A stretch of DNA of 64,000 bases from Goodfellowiella coeruleoviolacea. Lineage in GTDB: Bacteria > Actinomycetota > Actinomycetes > Mycobacteriales > Pseudonocardiaceae. Below the pieces are notes generated by a model, which worked only from the letters and a program-made list of their open reading frames with translations, did no database searches and was not told where the DNA came from. The position numbers were made by a program, and so were the translations under genes. How positions within the stretch are numbered: the stretch's first letter is position 1; every line of letters starts with the position of its first letter. This document shows, piece by piece, positions 28,108 to 36,107 of this stretch. The stretch spans positions 361,296-425,295 of the forward strand of contig NZ_JAMTCK010000008.1 of NCBI RefSeq assembly GCF_024171785.1. The letters are read 5' to 3'.

Positions 28108-30711
28108 TCAGGTGTCTGACGGGTGGTGCACCAGGGCGCGGAGTTGGGCCAGGAGTTCGCCGCGGCTGGTGGCGCCCAGGCGTTGGCGCATCCGCGCCAC
28201 GTGATGCTCGACCGTCTTGGCGGAGATGAACAGGCGGTCGGCCACCTGCTTGTAGGTCAGGCCGTCCAGCACCAGGCCGGCCACCTCGCGCTCGCGGTCG
28301 CTGAGCTGACCCGCCGCGCCCGCGCCGGACCGGGCCGCGCCGGCCTGGGGCTTGCCCGGATCGGCCGTGGCCGGGCGGGCCTGCCTGGTGGCACCGGCTG
28401 GGCGGCCCTGCAACACCCGGGCGCACTCCAGCAGCCCCACCATGGCCTTGCGGTCGGCGGTGCGGATCGCCGCCTGGCCGGCCAGCCGGGCGCCGTCCCA
28501 GCACAGACCGGCCGCGTGCAGGCCGCGGGCGGCCGACTCCACGCTGTCCGGATCGACCTGGCCGGCCAGCACCGCCAGCCAGCTGTGCGCCGCCGCCGAC
28601 AGCACCGCGTGGTGGCGGCCGTGCTCGGCCGCGCCGGCCAGCGCGGCGGCGTGCCGCTCGGCCGCGGCCGGCTGCTCGGCGATGATCGCCGCGTGCAGGC
28701 AGCTCCAGTGCAGCGCGCTGGTCCACAGTGGAGGATCACCCAGCTGCGCCAGCAGCGCGGTGGCCTGCTCCAGGTGCGGGGCCAGCCGGTCCTGGTCGCG
28801 CAGCCGGGCCGCGGCCGTGGCGAACTCGCCCAGCGGCAGCAGCGTGAACAGGTCGACCGGATGGCGCAGCACCGCCTCGCACGCCTGGTGCCAGATCCGG
28901 TGCAGCGCGGCCACGTCGCTGTCCCGCCGGGCCAGCCCCACGTCCAGGGCCACGGCGAACAGCCAGTCCCGCGGCTCCAGCGCCGGCACGCTCGCGCGGA
29001 GGGCGCCCAGCAGCTCCCGCGCCTGGGTGGTGTTGCCGCGCAGCATCAGGATCCACGCCTGGAGCAGGCGGTGCCGCGTCGCCATCAGCGCGCCGCCCAT
29101 GCTCGCGCCCACCGCGCGGGCCAGCACCGACTCGGCCACGGTCAACTCTCCACAGTGGATCGCGGCGAGCGCGGCCAGCGCGGCCGGGCTGTCCGGCAGC
29201 AGCACCGCCTGCCCGGTGGGTTCCAGCAGCGCCGACGCCCGGACCAGAGTGGACAGTGCCGTGGTGGCCGGCGCGGTGACCGACTCGTGGACGCCCTGCG
29301 CCATCAGCGCGGTCGCCCCGGCCAGCAGGGTCGGCGGACCGTCCACTGTGGAGTCGGCGAGCAGCTGGCCGGCCTCGGCCAGCCGGCCGGTGCCCACCAG
29401 GCCGACCACGGCCAGCGCGGTGTCCTGGCCGGCCCACCGGTACAGCTCGGCGCTGCGCCCCAACTGGCCGCGGTGCGCCAGCGCCGCCGCCACCACTCTG
29501 GCGCCGGAGCGGTCCGGGGTGTCGCCGTCGCCGATCACCTGGTCGGCCAGGCGCAGCGTGGCGTTCAGGTCACCGGACAGCGCGGCGGCGTGCGCCCACC
29601 GGGCGAGCAGGGCCGGACTGGGCCGGGCCGCGTTGCTGGCCGCCGCGTACAGCTCGGTGGACAGCGCGGGCTCGGCCGGCAGCGCCTCCTCGGCCGCCGC
29701 CTCGAACGCCGCCGCCGCGCTCGCCCCGCCAATGCCGGTCCTGATCAGCGAGCGGGCCAGGCCGAGCAGCGGGCCACCGCGGGCCAGCTGCAACTCGGCC
29801 AGCCGCTGGCGCACCGCCACCTGCCGCTCCAGCGGGATCAGCGCGCGCACCGCGGTCCTGGCGATCGGCAGCAGGGTGGCGTCCGGCCCGAGCAGGCCGG
29901 TCGCCCTGGCCGCGGCCATCACCTCGGCCACCCCGTCGGCGTCCCGGCCGAGCAGTGACCCGAGCAGGTCCAGGTGGGGCGCCAGCCCGGCCTCGGCGGC
30001 GAGCAGGAACCGCTGCAGGTCCGGGCCGAGGCGCTCCAGCTCGTAGCGGAACCGGGCGAGTGCCGTGGGCGGCAGGCTCGGCTGGGCGCCTGCCTGCTGA
30101 CCGGGGATGGTCTCGGCGAACGCGTCGGCCAGCCACGCCACGAACCTGGGCACGCCACCGGTCTGGGCGTGCACGAACTCGGCCAGCGCCCGGTGCGGCG
30201 CGGCACCCCACACCGCGGTCAGGTAGGCGGTGGTCTGGGCCTGGTCGAACGGCCGGGGCAGCAGCGGGGTGCGGGCCCGGCCGATCAGGTCGGTCAGCTC
30301 GGCCAGGGCCGCCGACCGGGGCCACGGCCGGAACGCCACGGCCAGGCACAGCCGGCCGGTCTCGGCGATCCGGCGCAGCGCGCGCAGCCGGTCCTCGCCG
30401 AGCTGGTGCGCGTCGTCGACCAGCAGCACGCCGGCATAGCCCCGCTCCCGGCCGCCCTCGTCAGCCGCTCCGCCGGGCACGCCGGACTCGACCGCGCCCT
30501 GCCGGCCGTCCAGCACGGGCACGCCGGCCCGCCGGTAGGCGGCGGCCACCTCGCCGAGCACCGTGGTCTTGCCGTGGCCGCCGGGCGCCAGCACGCCGAT
30601 GTGCGTTCCCGCGGTCGGGTCGGTCTCGATGGCGGTGAGCAGGTCCCTGGTTTGCCGATCGAGGATCAGCTCGGTGTCGGGCACGGTTCCGGGGCTCAAC
30701 AGCGTCCTCAT
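28108..30711 (-). CDS. IniR-like AAA/STAND ATPase with LuxR DNA-binding domain
   Basis: 867 aa. N-terminal ATPase: Walker A LAPGGHGKTTVLGE (about residue 40), Walker B YAGVLLVDDAHQLGED, then a sensor region and a long Ala/Leu helical-repeat middle. The C-terminal LuxR helix-turn-helix reads LSDREREVAGLVLDGLTYKQ then VADRLFISAKTVEHHVARM. This is the layout of LAL/STAND regulators. It lies next to iniBAC with an Hsp70-like gene between, matching the neighbourhood of mycobacterial IniR, an ATPase regulator reported to induce iniBAC in response to trehalose during envelope stress. It probably activates the divergent iniB promoter. ATG 30711; the ribosome site is weak. Confidence 0.85.
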   Translation of the reverse strand: MRTLLSPGTVPDTELILDRQTRDLLTAIETDPTAGTHIGVLAPGGHGKTTVLGEVAAAYRRAGVPVLDGRQGAVESGVPGGAADEGGRERGYAGVLLVDDAHQLGEDRLRALRRIAETGRLCLAVAFRPWPRSAALAELTDLIGRARTPLLPRPFDQAQTTAYLTAVWGAAPHRALAEFVHAQTGGVPRFVAWLADAFAETIPGQQAGAQPSLPPTALARFRYELERLGPDLQRFLLAAEAGLAPHLDLLGSLLGRDADGVAEVMAAARATGLLGPDATLLPIARTAVRALIPLERQVAVRQRLAELQLARGGPLLGLARSLIRTGIGGASAAAAFEAAAEEALPAEPALSTELYAAASNAARPSPALLARWAHAAALSGDLNATLRLADQVIGDGDTPDRSGARVVAAALAHRGQLGRSAELYRWAGQDTALAVVGLVGTGRLAEAGQLLADSTVDGPPTLLAGATALMAQGVHESVTAPATTALSTLVRASALLEPTGQAVLLPDSPAALAALAAIHCGELTVAESVLARAVGASMGGALMATRHRLLQAWILMLRGNTTQARELLGALRASVPALEPRDWLFAVALDVGLARRDSDVAALHRIWHQACEAVLRHPVDLFTLLPLGEFATAAARLRDQDRLAPHLEQATALLAQLGDPPLWTSALHWSCLHAAIIAEQPAAAERHAAALAGAAEHGRHHAVLSAAAHSWLAVLAGQVDPDSVESAARGLHAAGLCWDGARLAGQAAIRTADRKAMVGLLECARVLQGRPAGATRQARPATADPGKPQAGAARSGAGAAGQLSDREREVAGLVLDGLTYKQVADRLFISAKTVEHHVARMRQRLGATSRGELLAQLRALVHHPSDT

Positions 30712-30756
30712 CCTGGTTGGTCGTGGCCTGATGCGTCCGGGCCGCTGGGCGGCCGG

Positions 30757-32370
30757 CTACCGGGATCTTCGTTCCTTGAGGTTGTGCACCAGGCGCTTGA
30801 CCAGCAGCCGTTCCGGCACCTCCAGCGGGGTGACCTGGACCGGGGGCCGGGGTGGTGGTTCGGCCAGCTCGTCGTTGCGGTGGTCCAGCTCCTCCACCGG
30901 GACCGGGATCCAGCCGTGCTGGTCCAGTTCCTGGCTTTGGTCCTGCCCGGCATTGTCGACGATCGGGGCGAGGACCGAGGTGCGTTCGAGCAGAGCGGGC
31001 AGCGGCCGGTCACGGCCGGGCACCATCCGGCAGGCGGCCAGTGCCGCGCCCCTGGCCACGCTGAACTCGGGGTCGGCCTCGGTGGCCAGCCGCGCGGGCA
31101 GCTGCGCGGCCACCAGTTCGGCGACCAGCGGCACCCGCACCGACCCGCCGACCATCAGCACCGCGCTGATCACCGCGGATCGACCAGGTGCCTGGGCGGG
31201 AGCTTGGGACAGCGCAGTTCGACCAGGTGCCTGGTCGAGAGCTTGGGGCAGCGCGGATCGACCAGGGGCCTGGTCGAGAGCTTGGGGCAGCGCAGTTCGG
31301 CCAGGGGCCTGGGCGGGGTCGGAAACCGGGGACGGCGGATTCTGGTCGGGAGCCTGGGGTGGGTTCTGGTTGAGCGCCCTGGTGTATCCCGAGGTGGTCG
31401 CCTGGGCGGGGACCACCGGGCTGGCGGCTGGCTCCACCGCCTGGTCGACGGCGCCGACGACCGGGCGCAGCGCGCGCAGCAGCACGTCCACGCTGGCGTG
31501 CACGGCCGGGGTGATCAGCTTCTCGAAGTCGGCGCGCGCCACGTGCACCTGGACCGGCCCGTCCGGCAGCCACACGGTGATGTCGGCCGCGCCGGCCTGT
31601 GACAGCTGGTTCTTGGCCGCGGCGCAGTCCTGGAGCAGTCGGGCGTGGGTGGCCGCGGTGCGCGGGTCGGTCGGGTCGAGGTTGGTCAGCGCCCGGCCCA
31701 ACTCGGCGCGCACGTGTTCGACCAGCGCGCCGTCGAACGCCGACCCGCCCACCGGGTCGACGCTGTTCGCGCTGCTGAGCAGTTCGAACCCGCCGGCGTC
31801 GGTCTGCCGCACCACAGAGCACTCCACCGGCCCGCTGCCCAGGCTGTACACGGCGAGCAGGTCGCCGCTGTCCACCCGGTCGCGCCGGGCGTGGTTCTCC
31901 GCCGCCGCCAGGGGTTCCGGCAACAGGGTGACGTGCTGCAGGCCGTAGTCGACCAGCTCCCGGTGCAGTTCCCCCCGTCGGTAGGGGCCCCAGTCGGCCG
32001 GATGGGTGACGACCACGTGGTCGGCGTCGGCGCCCTCCTGGGCGGCCACGTCCTGCACCACCCAGACGATCATGGCCGCGGTCAGGGCGGCGGCGGTGTA
32101 GGGCTGGCCGCCGACGATCATGGGGACCTCGTCGCCGACGCGGCGGTGGAAGTCGCGCGCCAGGTCGGTGTGCCCGCGCCGCCCGCCCGCCGCGGCCGCC
32201 TCGCCCGCCAGCACCGATCCGTCCTCGGCCAGCCGCAACACGGTGGGGACCGCGGGGGAGTGGTGGCCAAGCCACACCACCTCGACCTCGCCCCAGCCCG
32301 CGTCGTCCAGGCGGCAGAGCGCGGCAGCGGTGTGGCTGCCGCCAACGTCTACGCCCAGGACGTACGGCAT
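30757..32370 (-). CDS. Hsp70-family protein of the ini cluster
   Basis: 537 aa. Starts MPYVLGVDVGGSHTAAALC, the phosphate-1 loop of the actin/Hsp70 ATPase; LLAVYSLGSGPVECSVV is phosphate 2 and VLMVGGSVRVPLVAELVAAQ is the adenosine motif. It lacks the canonical Hsp70 peptide-binding domain and ends in a short charged tail (RLLVKRLVHNLKERRSR). Residues about 350-400 hold three and a half copies of a 13-residue Pro/Gln repeat (QAPGRTALPQALD), an insertion within the ATPase fold. GGAGGA precedes ATG 32370. It is immediately upstream of the IniR-like gene, probably in one operon, and divergent from iniB. Confidence 0.85.
   Translation of the reverse strand: MPYVLGVDVGGSHTAAALCRLDDAGWGEVEVVWLGHHSPAVPTVLRLAEDGSVLAGEAAAAGGRRGHTDLARDFHRRVGDEVPMIVGGQPYTAAALTAAMIVWVVQDVAAQEGADADHVVVTHPADWGPYRRGELHRELVDYGLQHVTLLPEPLAAAENHARRDRVDSGDLLAVYSLGSGPVECSVVRQTDAGGFELLSSANSVDPVGGSAFDGALVEHVRAELGRALTNLDPTDPRTAATHARLLQDCAAAKNQLSQAGAADITVWLPDGPVQVHVARADFEKLITPAVHASVDVLLRALRPVVGAVDQAVEPAASPVVPAQATTSGYTRALNQNPPQAPDQNPPSPVSDPAQAPGRTALPQALDQAPGRSALPQALDQAPGRTALSQAPAQAPGRSAVISAVLMVGGSVRVPLVAELVAAQLPARLATEADPEFSVARGAALAACRMVPGRDRPLPALLERTSVLAPIVDNAGQDQSQELDQHGWIPVPVEELDHRNDELAEPPPRPPVQVTPLEVPERLLVKRLVHNLKERRSR
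31170..31325. repeat. 39-bp in-frame tandem repeat inside the Hsp70-like gene
   Basis: About 3.5 units encode the 13-residue repeat QAPGRTALPQALD with small variations (T/S, L/P). The unit length is a multiple of three, so copy number can change without a frameshift. Confidence 0.8.
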
Positions 32371-32688
32371 GCGGGCAGTTCCTCCGGCGGTCGGGTGGTC
32401 AGGCCAACGCATCCCCGAGGGGCACCTTAGGGTGTCACACCTCGGGGCGGTAATCATCCGTTCGTACCAGAGGCGCGTCCACCATGGGTAGTAGGACGAA
32501 CGCACCAGACCGCATCCCCTAATCCCCTAACGGGCGACGGTGATCGTCACCCGTAGGGGGTGATCAATGACTCGGGGTGATCCCCGATGATCCCGCCGGC
32601 CCAGCCCAATACGGTCGTGGCCCGGCTGGCGGCACCAGCCCGGCCGGGTACGACACCAACCCCTGACTGTTCTCGGGAGTCCTCTCTG
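32371..32688. promoter_or_regulatory. Divergent ini regulatory region
   Basis: 318 bp between the Hsp70-like gene and iniB, rich in symmetry. CCCCGAGG (32413-32420) pairs with CCTCGGGG (32440-32447). CGTTCGT (32459-32465) pairs with ACGAACG (32496-32502). Nearer iniB there are three direct GGTGATC heptamers at 32539, 32559 and 32576, the first inside the palindrome GGTGATCGTCACC. Spacings of 20 and 17 bp are about two helical turns, fitting cooperative binding by a LuxR-type activator; assignment to the IniR-like protein is inference. Confidence 0.5.
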
Positions 32689-34053
32689 ATGAACGCGGAC
32701 CAGACGTTGAACGACTTCGTGCTCAACCTGTTGAGCGACTCGGCGGCCCGTTCGGCCTTCGAACTCGACCCCGAGGGCGCGCTGCAGGACGCGGGACTGG
32801 GCGACATCAGCGCCCTGGACGTGCAGGAGGTCATCCCGCTGGTCATCGACAACCTGCCGGTGCAGGACGTCGTCGGGTTGGACGCGCTGCAGCTGGACCT
32901 GCCGCTGGACGCGCTGGAGGCCGGCCCGGCCGGGGCCATCTCCCAGCTGCAGTTCGTCACCTCCCAGCTCAGCTCCCTGCCCACCGACCTGGGCGCCACC
33001 GCGGCCGGCGCGCTGTCCGTGGACGCCGGTGGCTTCGCGGCCGGCGGTGCCGTGGACAGCCCGCTTGGCAGCCTCGGCCTGACCGCGACCAGCGCCACCG
33101 CCTCGACCGGCCCGGCCCCGACCGCCGCCCCGGCCGACTTCTCCGCCGCCGGCGACCTCACCGGCGCGCTCGACTCGGTGACCGGCGGCGTGGTCGGCAC
33201 CGACGCGCTCGGCGGCGTCACCGACACGGTCGCGCTCGACGGCGTCACCGGCACCGTGACCGGCGTGGCCGGCACCGTCACCGGCGCGCTCTCCGGGGTC
33301 ACCGGCGGCCTGCCCACCGGCGACCTGTCCGGCGTGACCGGGGTCGTCGACGGCGTCACCGACACCGTGGCCGGGGTGACCAGCGGCGTCGGCTTCAACG
33401 TGCTGGGTGGTGTGACCGACGCGCTGTCCGGGGTGACCGGCACCCTGTCCGGCCTGACCGGCGGCCTGGTCGACGCCGACCTGGGCGAGAACCTGGGCAC
33501 CAGCGTGACCAACCTGGTCGCCCTCGGCGGCGCCGGTGTCGACTACACGGTGGACACCACGGTCGCCGAGACCGACAAGACCGTGCACAACCTGCTCACC
33601 GGTCACCTCGACGACCAGCTCACCGACACCGCCAACGCCCTGCAGGCCAACGACCTGGGCGCGGCCCTGCCGCCGGCCGACGCGGCCGTGCACGGCGCGA
33701 CCGCCACGCTGGACGCGGTGGCCGGCGAGGTCAACCACGTGGTCGACGGCCTCGGCCTGCCCGCGGACCTGCCTGACCTGGCCCCGTCCGCCACCCTGGG
33801 CGAGGTCACCGGCGCCGTCACCGACCTGGCCGAGCCCGTGACCGAGCTGGGCGGCCAGACCGTCCACGGCGTGGTCGACTCCCCGGTCGGCGACGTGGTC
33901 GACGGCCTGAGCGGCCCGGCCAACGCGCTCACCTCCACAGTGGACTCGCTCACCCACTCCACCGTCAGCGACGTGCTCGGCACCGTCGACCACGTCACCG
34001 ACGTGGTCAACCCGGCCCAGCTGGACGTCTCCGACCTGGGCATCGGCCTCTGA
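32689..34053 (+). CDS. iniB: IniB-like protein
   Basis: 454 aa. The first about 55 residues (TLNDFVLNLLSDSAARSAF, ELDPEGALQDAGLGDISALD, VQEVIPLVID) form the IniB N-terminal domain seen in mycobacterial Rv0341. The rest is low-complexity Gly/Val/Thr/Asp-rich repeats such as GVTGTVTGVAGTVTGALSGV and DGLSGPANALTSTVDSLTHS, lacking Cys and Trp, with no signal peptide. Function unknown; in mycobacteria the operon is induced by cell-wall inhibitors. ATG 32689 follows CGGGAG at 9-10 nt. It is separated from iniA by 200 bp carrying two hairpins, so iniB may be transcribed in excess of iniAC. Confidence 0.88.
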   Translation: MNADQTLNDFVLNLLSDSAARSAFELDPEGALQDAGLGDISALDVQEVIPLVIDNLPVQDVVGLDALQLDLPLDALEAGPAGAISQLQFVTSQLSSLPTDLGATAAGALSVDAGGFAAGGAVDSPLGSLGLTATSATASTGPAPTAAPADFSAAGDLTGALDSVTGGVVGTDALGGVTDTVALDGVTGTVTGVAGTVTGALSGVTGGLPTGDLSGVTGVVDGVTDTVAGVTSGVGFNVLGGVTDALSGVTGTLSGLTGGLVDADLGENLGTSVTNLVALGGAGVDYTVDTTVAETDKTVHNLLTGHLDDQLTDTANALQANDLGAALPPADAAVHGATATLDAVAGEVNHVVDGLGLPADLPDLAPSATLGEVTGAVTDLAEPVTELGGQTVHGVVDSPVGDVVDGLSGPANALTSTVDSLTHSTVSDVLGTVDHVTDVVNPAQLDVSDLGIGL

Positions 34054-34086
34054 ACCGAGCCGCTGTTCCAGGGCTGACCAGGCAGT

Positions 34087-34110
34087 GAGCCACCCCGGTC
34101 GGGGGGCTCC
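34087..34110 (+). terminator. Hairpin after iniB
   Basis: GAGCCACCCC, a short GGT loop, then GGGGGGCTC form a compact GC stem shortly after the iniB stop. No T-tract follows, so termination would be partial or Rho-assisted. Confidence 0.4.
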
Positions 34111-34172
34111 GCGCGGCTCGGCGAATCGTGCCGAACGCGTGGAATCCGACGGGTGCTGGCGAGATGCCCGCG

Positions 34173-34211
34173 GTGACCGGTTTCCCGACCACGGTGCGGG
34201 AAACCGGTCAC
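34173..34211. promoter_or_regulatory. Perfect 15-bp inverted repeat before iniA
   Basis: GTGACCGGTTTCCCG (34173-34187) and CGGGAAACCGGTCAC (34197-34211) flank a 9-nt loop. It ends 42 nt before the iniA ATG (34254). It could be a dimeric-regulator operator or an mRNA hairpin setting iniA/iniC levels relative to iniB. Confidence 0.6.
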
Positions 34212-34253
34212 TTGTGCCCACACGGGTTGACCGGACACGGCACACTAGGGCGG

Positions 34254-36107
34254 ATGACGGCACCGCCCTGGCTCGATGTGCTCGACGAGACGGTCGAGGC
34301 GTGCGCCACCCACGGCCGCGCCGACCTCGCCCACCGGCTGCGGCAGAAGCGGGCCCGGCTGCTCGACCCGCAGCTGCGGGTCCTCGTGCTGGGCGAGGCC
34401 AACCAGGGCAAGAGCCAACTGGTCAACGCCCTGGTCAACGCCCCGGTCTGCGCGGTGGGTGACGACACAACCACCACGGTGCCCACCGTGGTGCAGCACG
34501 CCGACTCGCCGTTCGCCGCACTGGTCAGAACCGCGGCCGGCGCGGGCGCGGTGGTCAGACCGAGCGAGGCGGCCACCGAACGCGTGCCGGTGCCCATCGA
34601 CGAGATCGCCGCGAAGGTCAGCGGCCGGGGCGTGGCCGGCGAGTTCGTCCGCGCCGAGGTGGGCGTGCCCCGCCAGCTGCTCGCCTCCGGACTGACCTTC
34701 ATCGACACGCCCAGCACCAGCGCGCTGCACGTGACCCGCACGGTGCGCCCGCTGGCCGCGCTGACCCAGGCGGACGCGGTGCTCCTGGTCTCCGACGCCA
34801 CCCAGGAGCTGTCCAGCACCGAACTGGACCTGATCCGGCAGGTCGTGGCGGTCTGCCCGAACCTGATCCTGGCCGTCACCAAAACCGACATCGCCCCGGG
34901 CTGGCGGCGCGTGGTGCAGCGCAACCACGCCCTGCTCACCCAGGCCAGGGTGGCCGCGCGACTCGTGGCGGTCTCCGCCGCGCTGCGCCTGCGGGCCGCC
35001 CGCACCGGGGACAAGGCGCTCAACACCGAGTCCGGTTTTCCCGAACTCATCGCCTGCCTGCAGCAGCACGTGGTCGCCAAGGCCGACCAGTTGGCGCAGC
35101 GGACCGCCGCGGTGACCGTGTGCACCGCCGTGGAACAGCTCGTCGCCCCGCTCCAGGCGGAGCTGACCGCCCAGGACCCCGGGCAGACCTCGGACGCCAT
35201 CGCCAGGCTGCACCAGGCGCAGCGCCGCGCCGAGGAGCTGCGCCGCCGCTCGGCCCGCTGGCAGCACGTGCTCGCCGACAACATGGCCGACCTGGCCGTG
35301 GACATCGAGTACGACCTGCGCGACCGCACCCGGCGCATCCTGCGCGAGAGCGAGCGGGTGCTGGACCGCGCCGACCCCGCGGTCATCTGGGACACCTTCA
35401 AGGACTGGCTGGAGGACAGCCTGGCCGAGGCGGCCGAGGCGAACTTCGCCTGGCTGGTCGAGCGCTGCCAGTGGGTGGCCAGGAAGGTGGCGGTGAACTT
35501 CCCCGCCTACCGGGACGGCATGCTGCCCGACGGCCTGCTGGCCGGCACCGAGGAGGTGCTGTCCCACCTGTCCGAACTGGAGCGGCCGCCGATCGAGCGG
35601 TTCACCATCAGCCAGAAGGTGTTCACCGTGCTGCGCGGCTCCTACGGCGGCGTGTTGATGTTCGGGCTGGTCACCAGCCTGGCCGGGATGCCGCTGATCA
35701 ACGCCATCTCCCTGGGGGCGGGCGCGCTGTTCGGCGGCAAGAGCGTGCACGACGAGAGCGAGGCCCGGCTCAAGCGCCGGCAGGCGGCGGCCAAGACCGC
35801 GGCCCAGCGCTACGTGGACGACTTCTTCCTGGCGTTCAGCAAGGACTGCAAGGACATCGCCCGGCAGGTGCAGCGCCGGCTGCGCGACCACTTCACCGTG
35901 CTGGCCGAGGAACTCCAGGAGACCGTCACCGAGTCGGCCCGCAGTGCCAAGCGCGCCGTGCAGAGCGACGTCACCGAGCGGGAGGCGCGCAAGCGGGAGA
36001 TCAAGCGCGAGCTGGAACGCCTGGTCGTGCTGCACCGCAAGGCCCAGCTGCTGGCCGCGCCGGCCAAGCCGGCGGTGGCCGCGGCGGCGCGGGAGATCAC
36101 CGCGTGA
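34254..36107 (+). CDS. iniA: Dynamin-like GTPase IniA
   Basis: 617 aa. G1 VLGEANQGKSQLVNALV (about residues 44-60), switch Thr region TTTTVPTV, G3 FIDTPST and G4 AVTKTD identify a GTPase of the bacterial dynamin-like family. The long helical middle is followed by a membrane-active paddle (SYGGVLMFGLVTSLAGMPLI, ISLGAGALFGG, about 462-492) and a coiled-coil end. Mycobacterial IniA is a membrane-remodelling dynamin-like protein giving isoniazid/ethambutol tolerance, so it probably acts on the inner face of the plasma membrane under envelope stress. iniC overlaps its stop by 4 nt. Confidence 0.93.
   Translation: MTAPPWLDVLDETVEACATHGRADLAHRLRQKRARLLDPQLRVLVLGEANQGKSQLVNALVNAPVCAVGDDTTTTVPTVVQHADSPFAALVRTAAGAGAVVRPSEAATERVPVPIDEIAAKVSGRGVAGEFVRAEVGVPRQLLASGLTFIDTPSTSALHVTRTVRPLAALTQADAVLLVSDATQELSSTELDLIRQVVAVCPNLILAVTKTDIAPGWRRVVQRNHALLTQARVAARLVAVSAALRLRAARTGDKALNTESGFPELIACLQQHVVAKADQLAQRTAAVTVCTAVEQLVAPLQAELTAQDPGQTSDAIARLHQAQRRAEELRRRSARWQHVLADNMADLAVDIEYDLRDRTRRILRESERVLDRADPAVIWDTFKDWLEDSLAEAAEANFAWLVERCQWVARKVAVNFPAYRDGMLPDGLLAGTEEVLSHLSELERPPIERFTISQKVFTVLRGSYGGVLMFGLVTSLAGMPLINAISLGAGALFGGKSVHDESEARLKRRQAAAKTAAQRYVDDFFLAFSKDCKDIARQVQRRLRDHFTVLAEELQETVTESARSAKRAVQSDVTEREARKREIKRELERLVVLHRKAQLLAAPAKPAVAAAAREITA

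Noticed and set aside
28029..28229. Short ORF reading MGLREVSTRGVCKVDSRG (also at 11323 and 52900 in related form)
   Set aside because: It is produced by the dispersed extragenic element; the same peptide recurs wherever the element does, without ribosome site or coding bias of its own.
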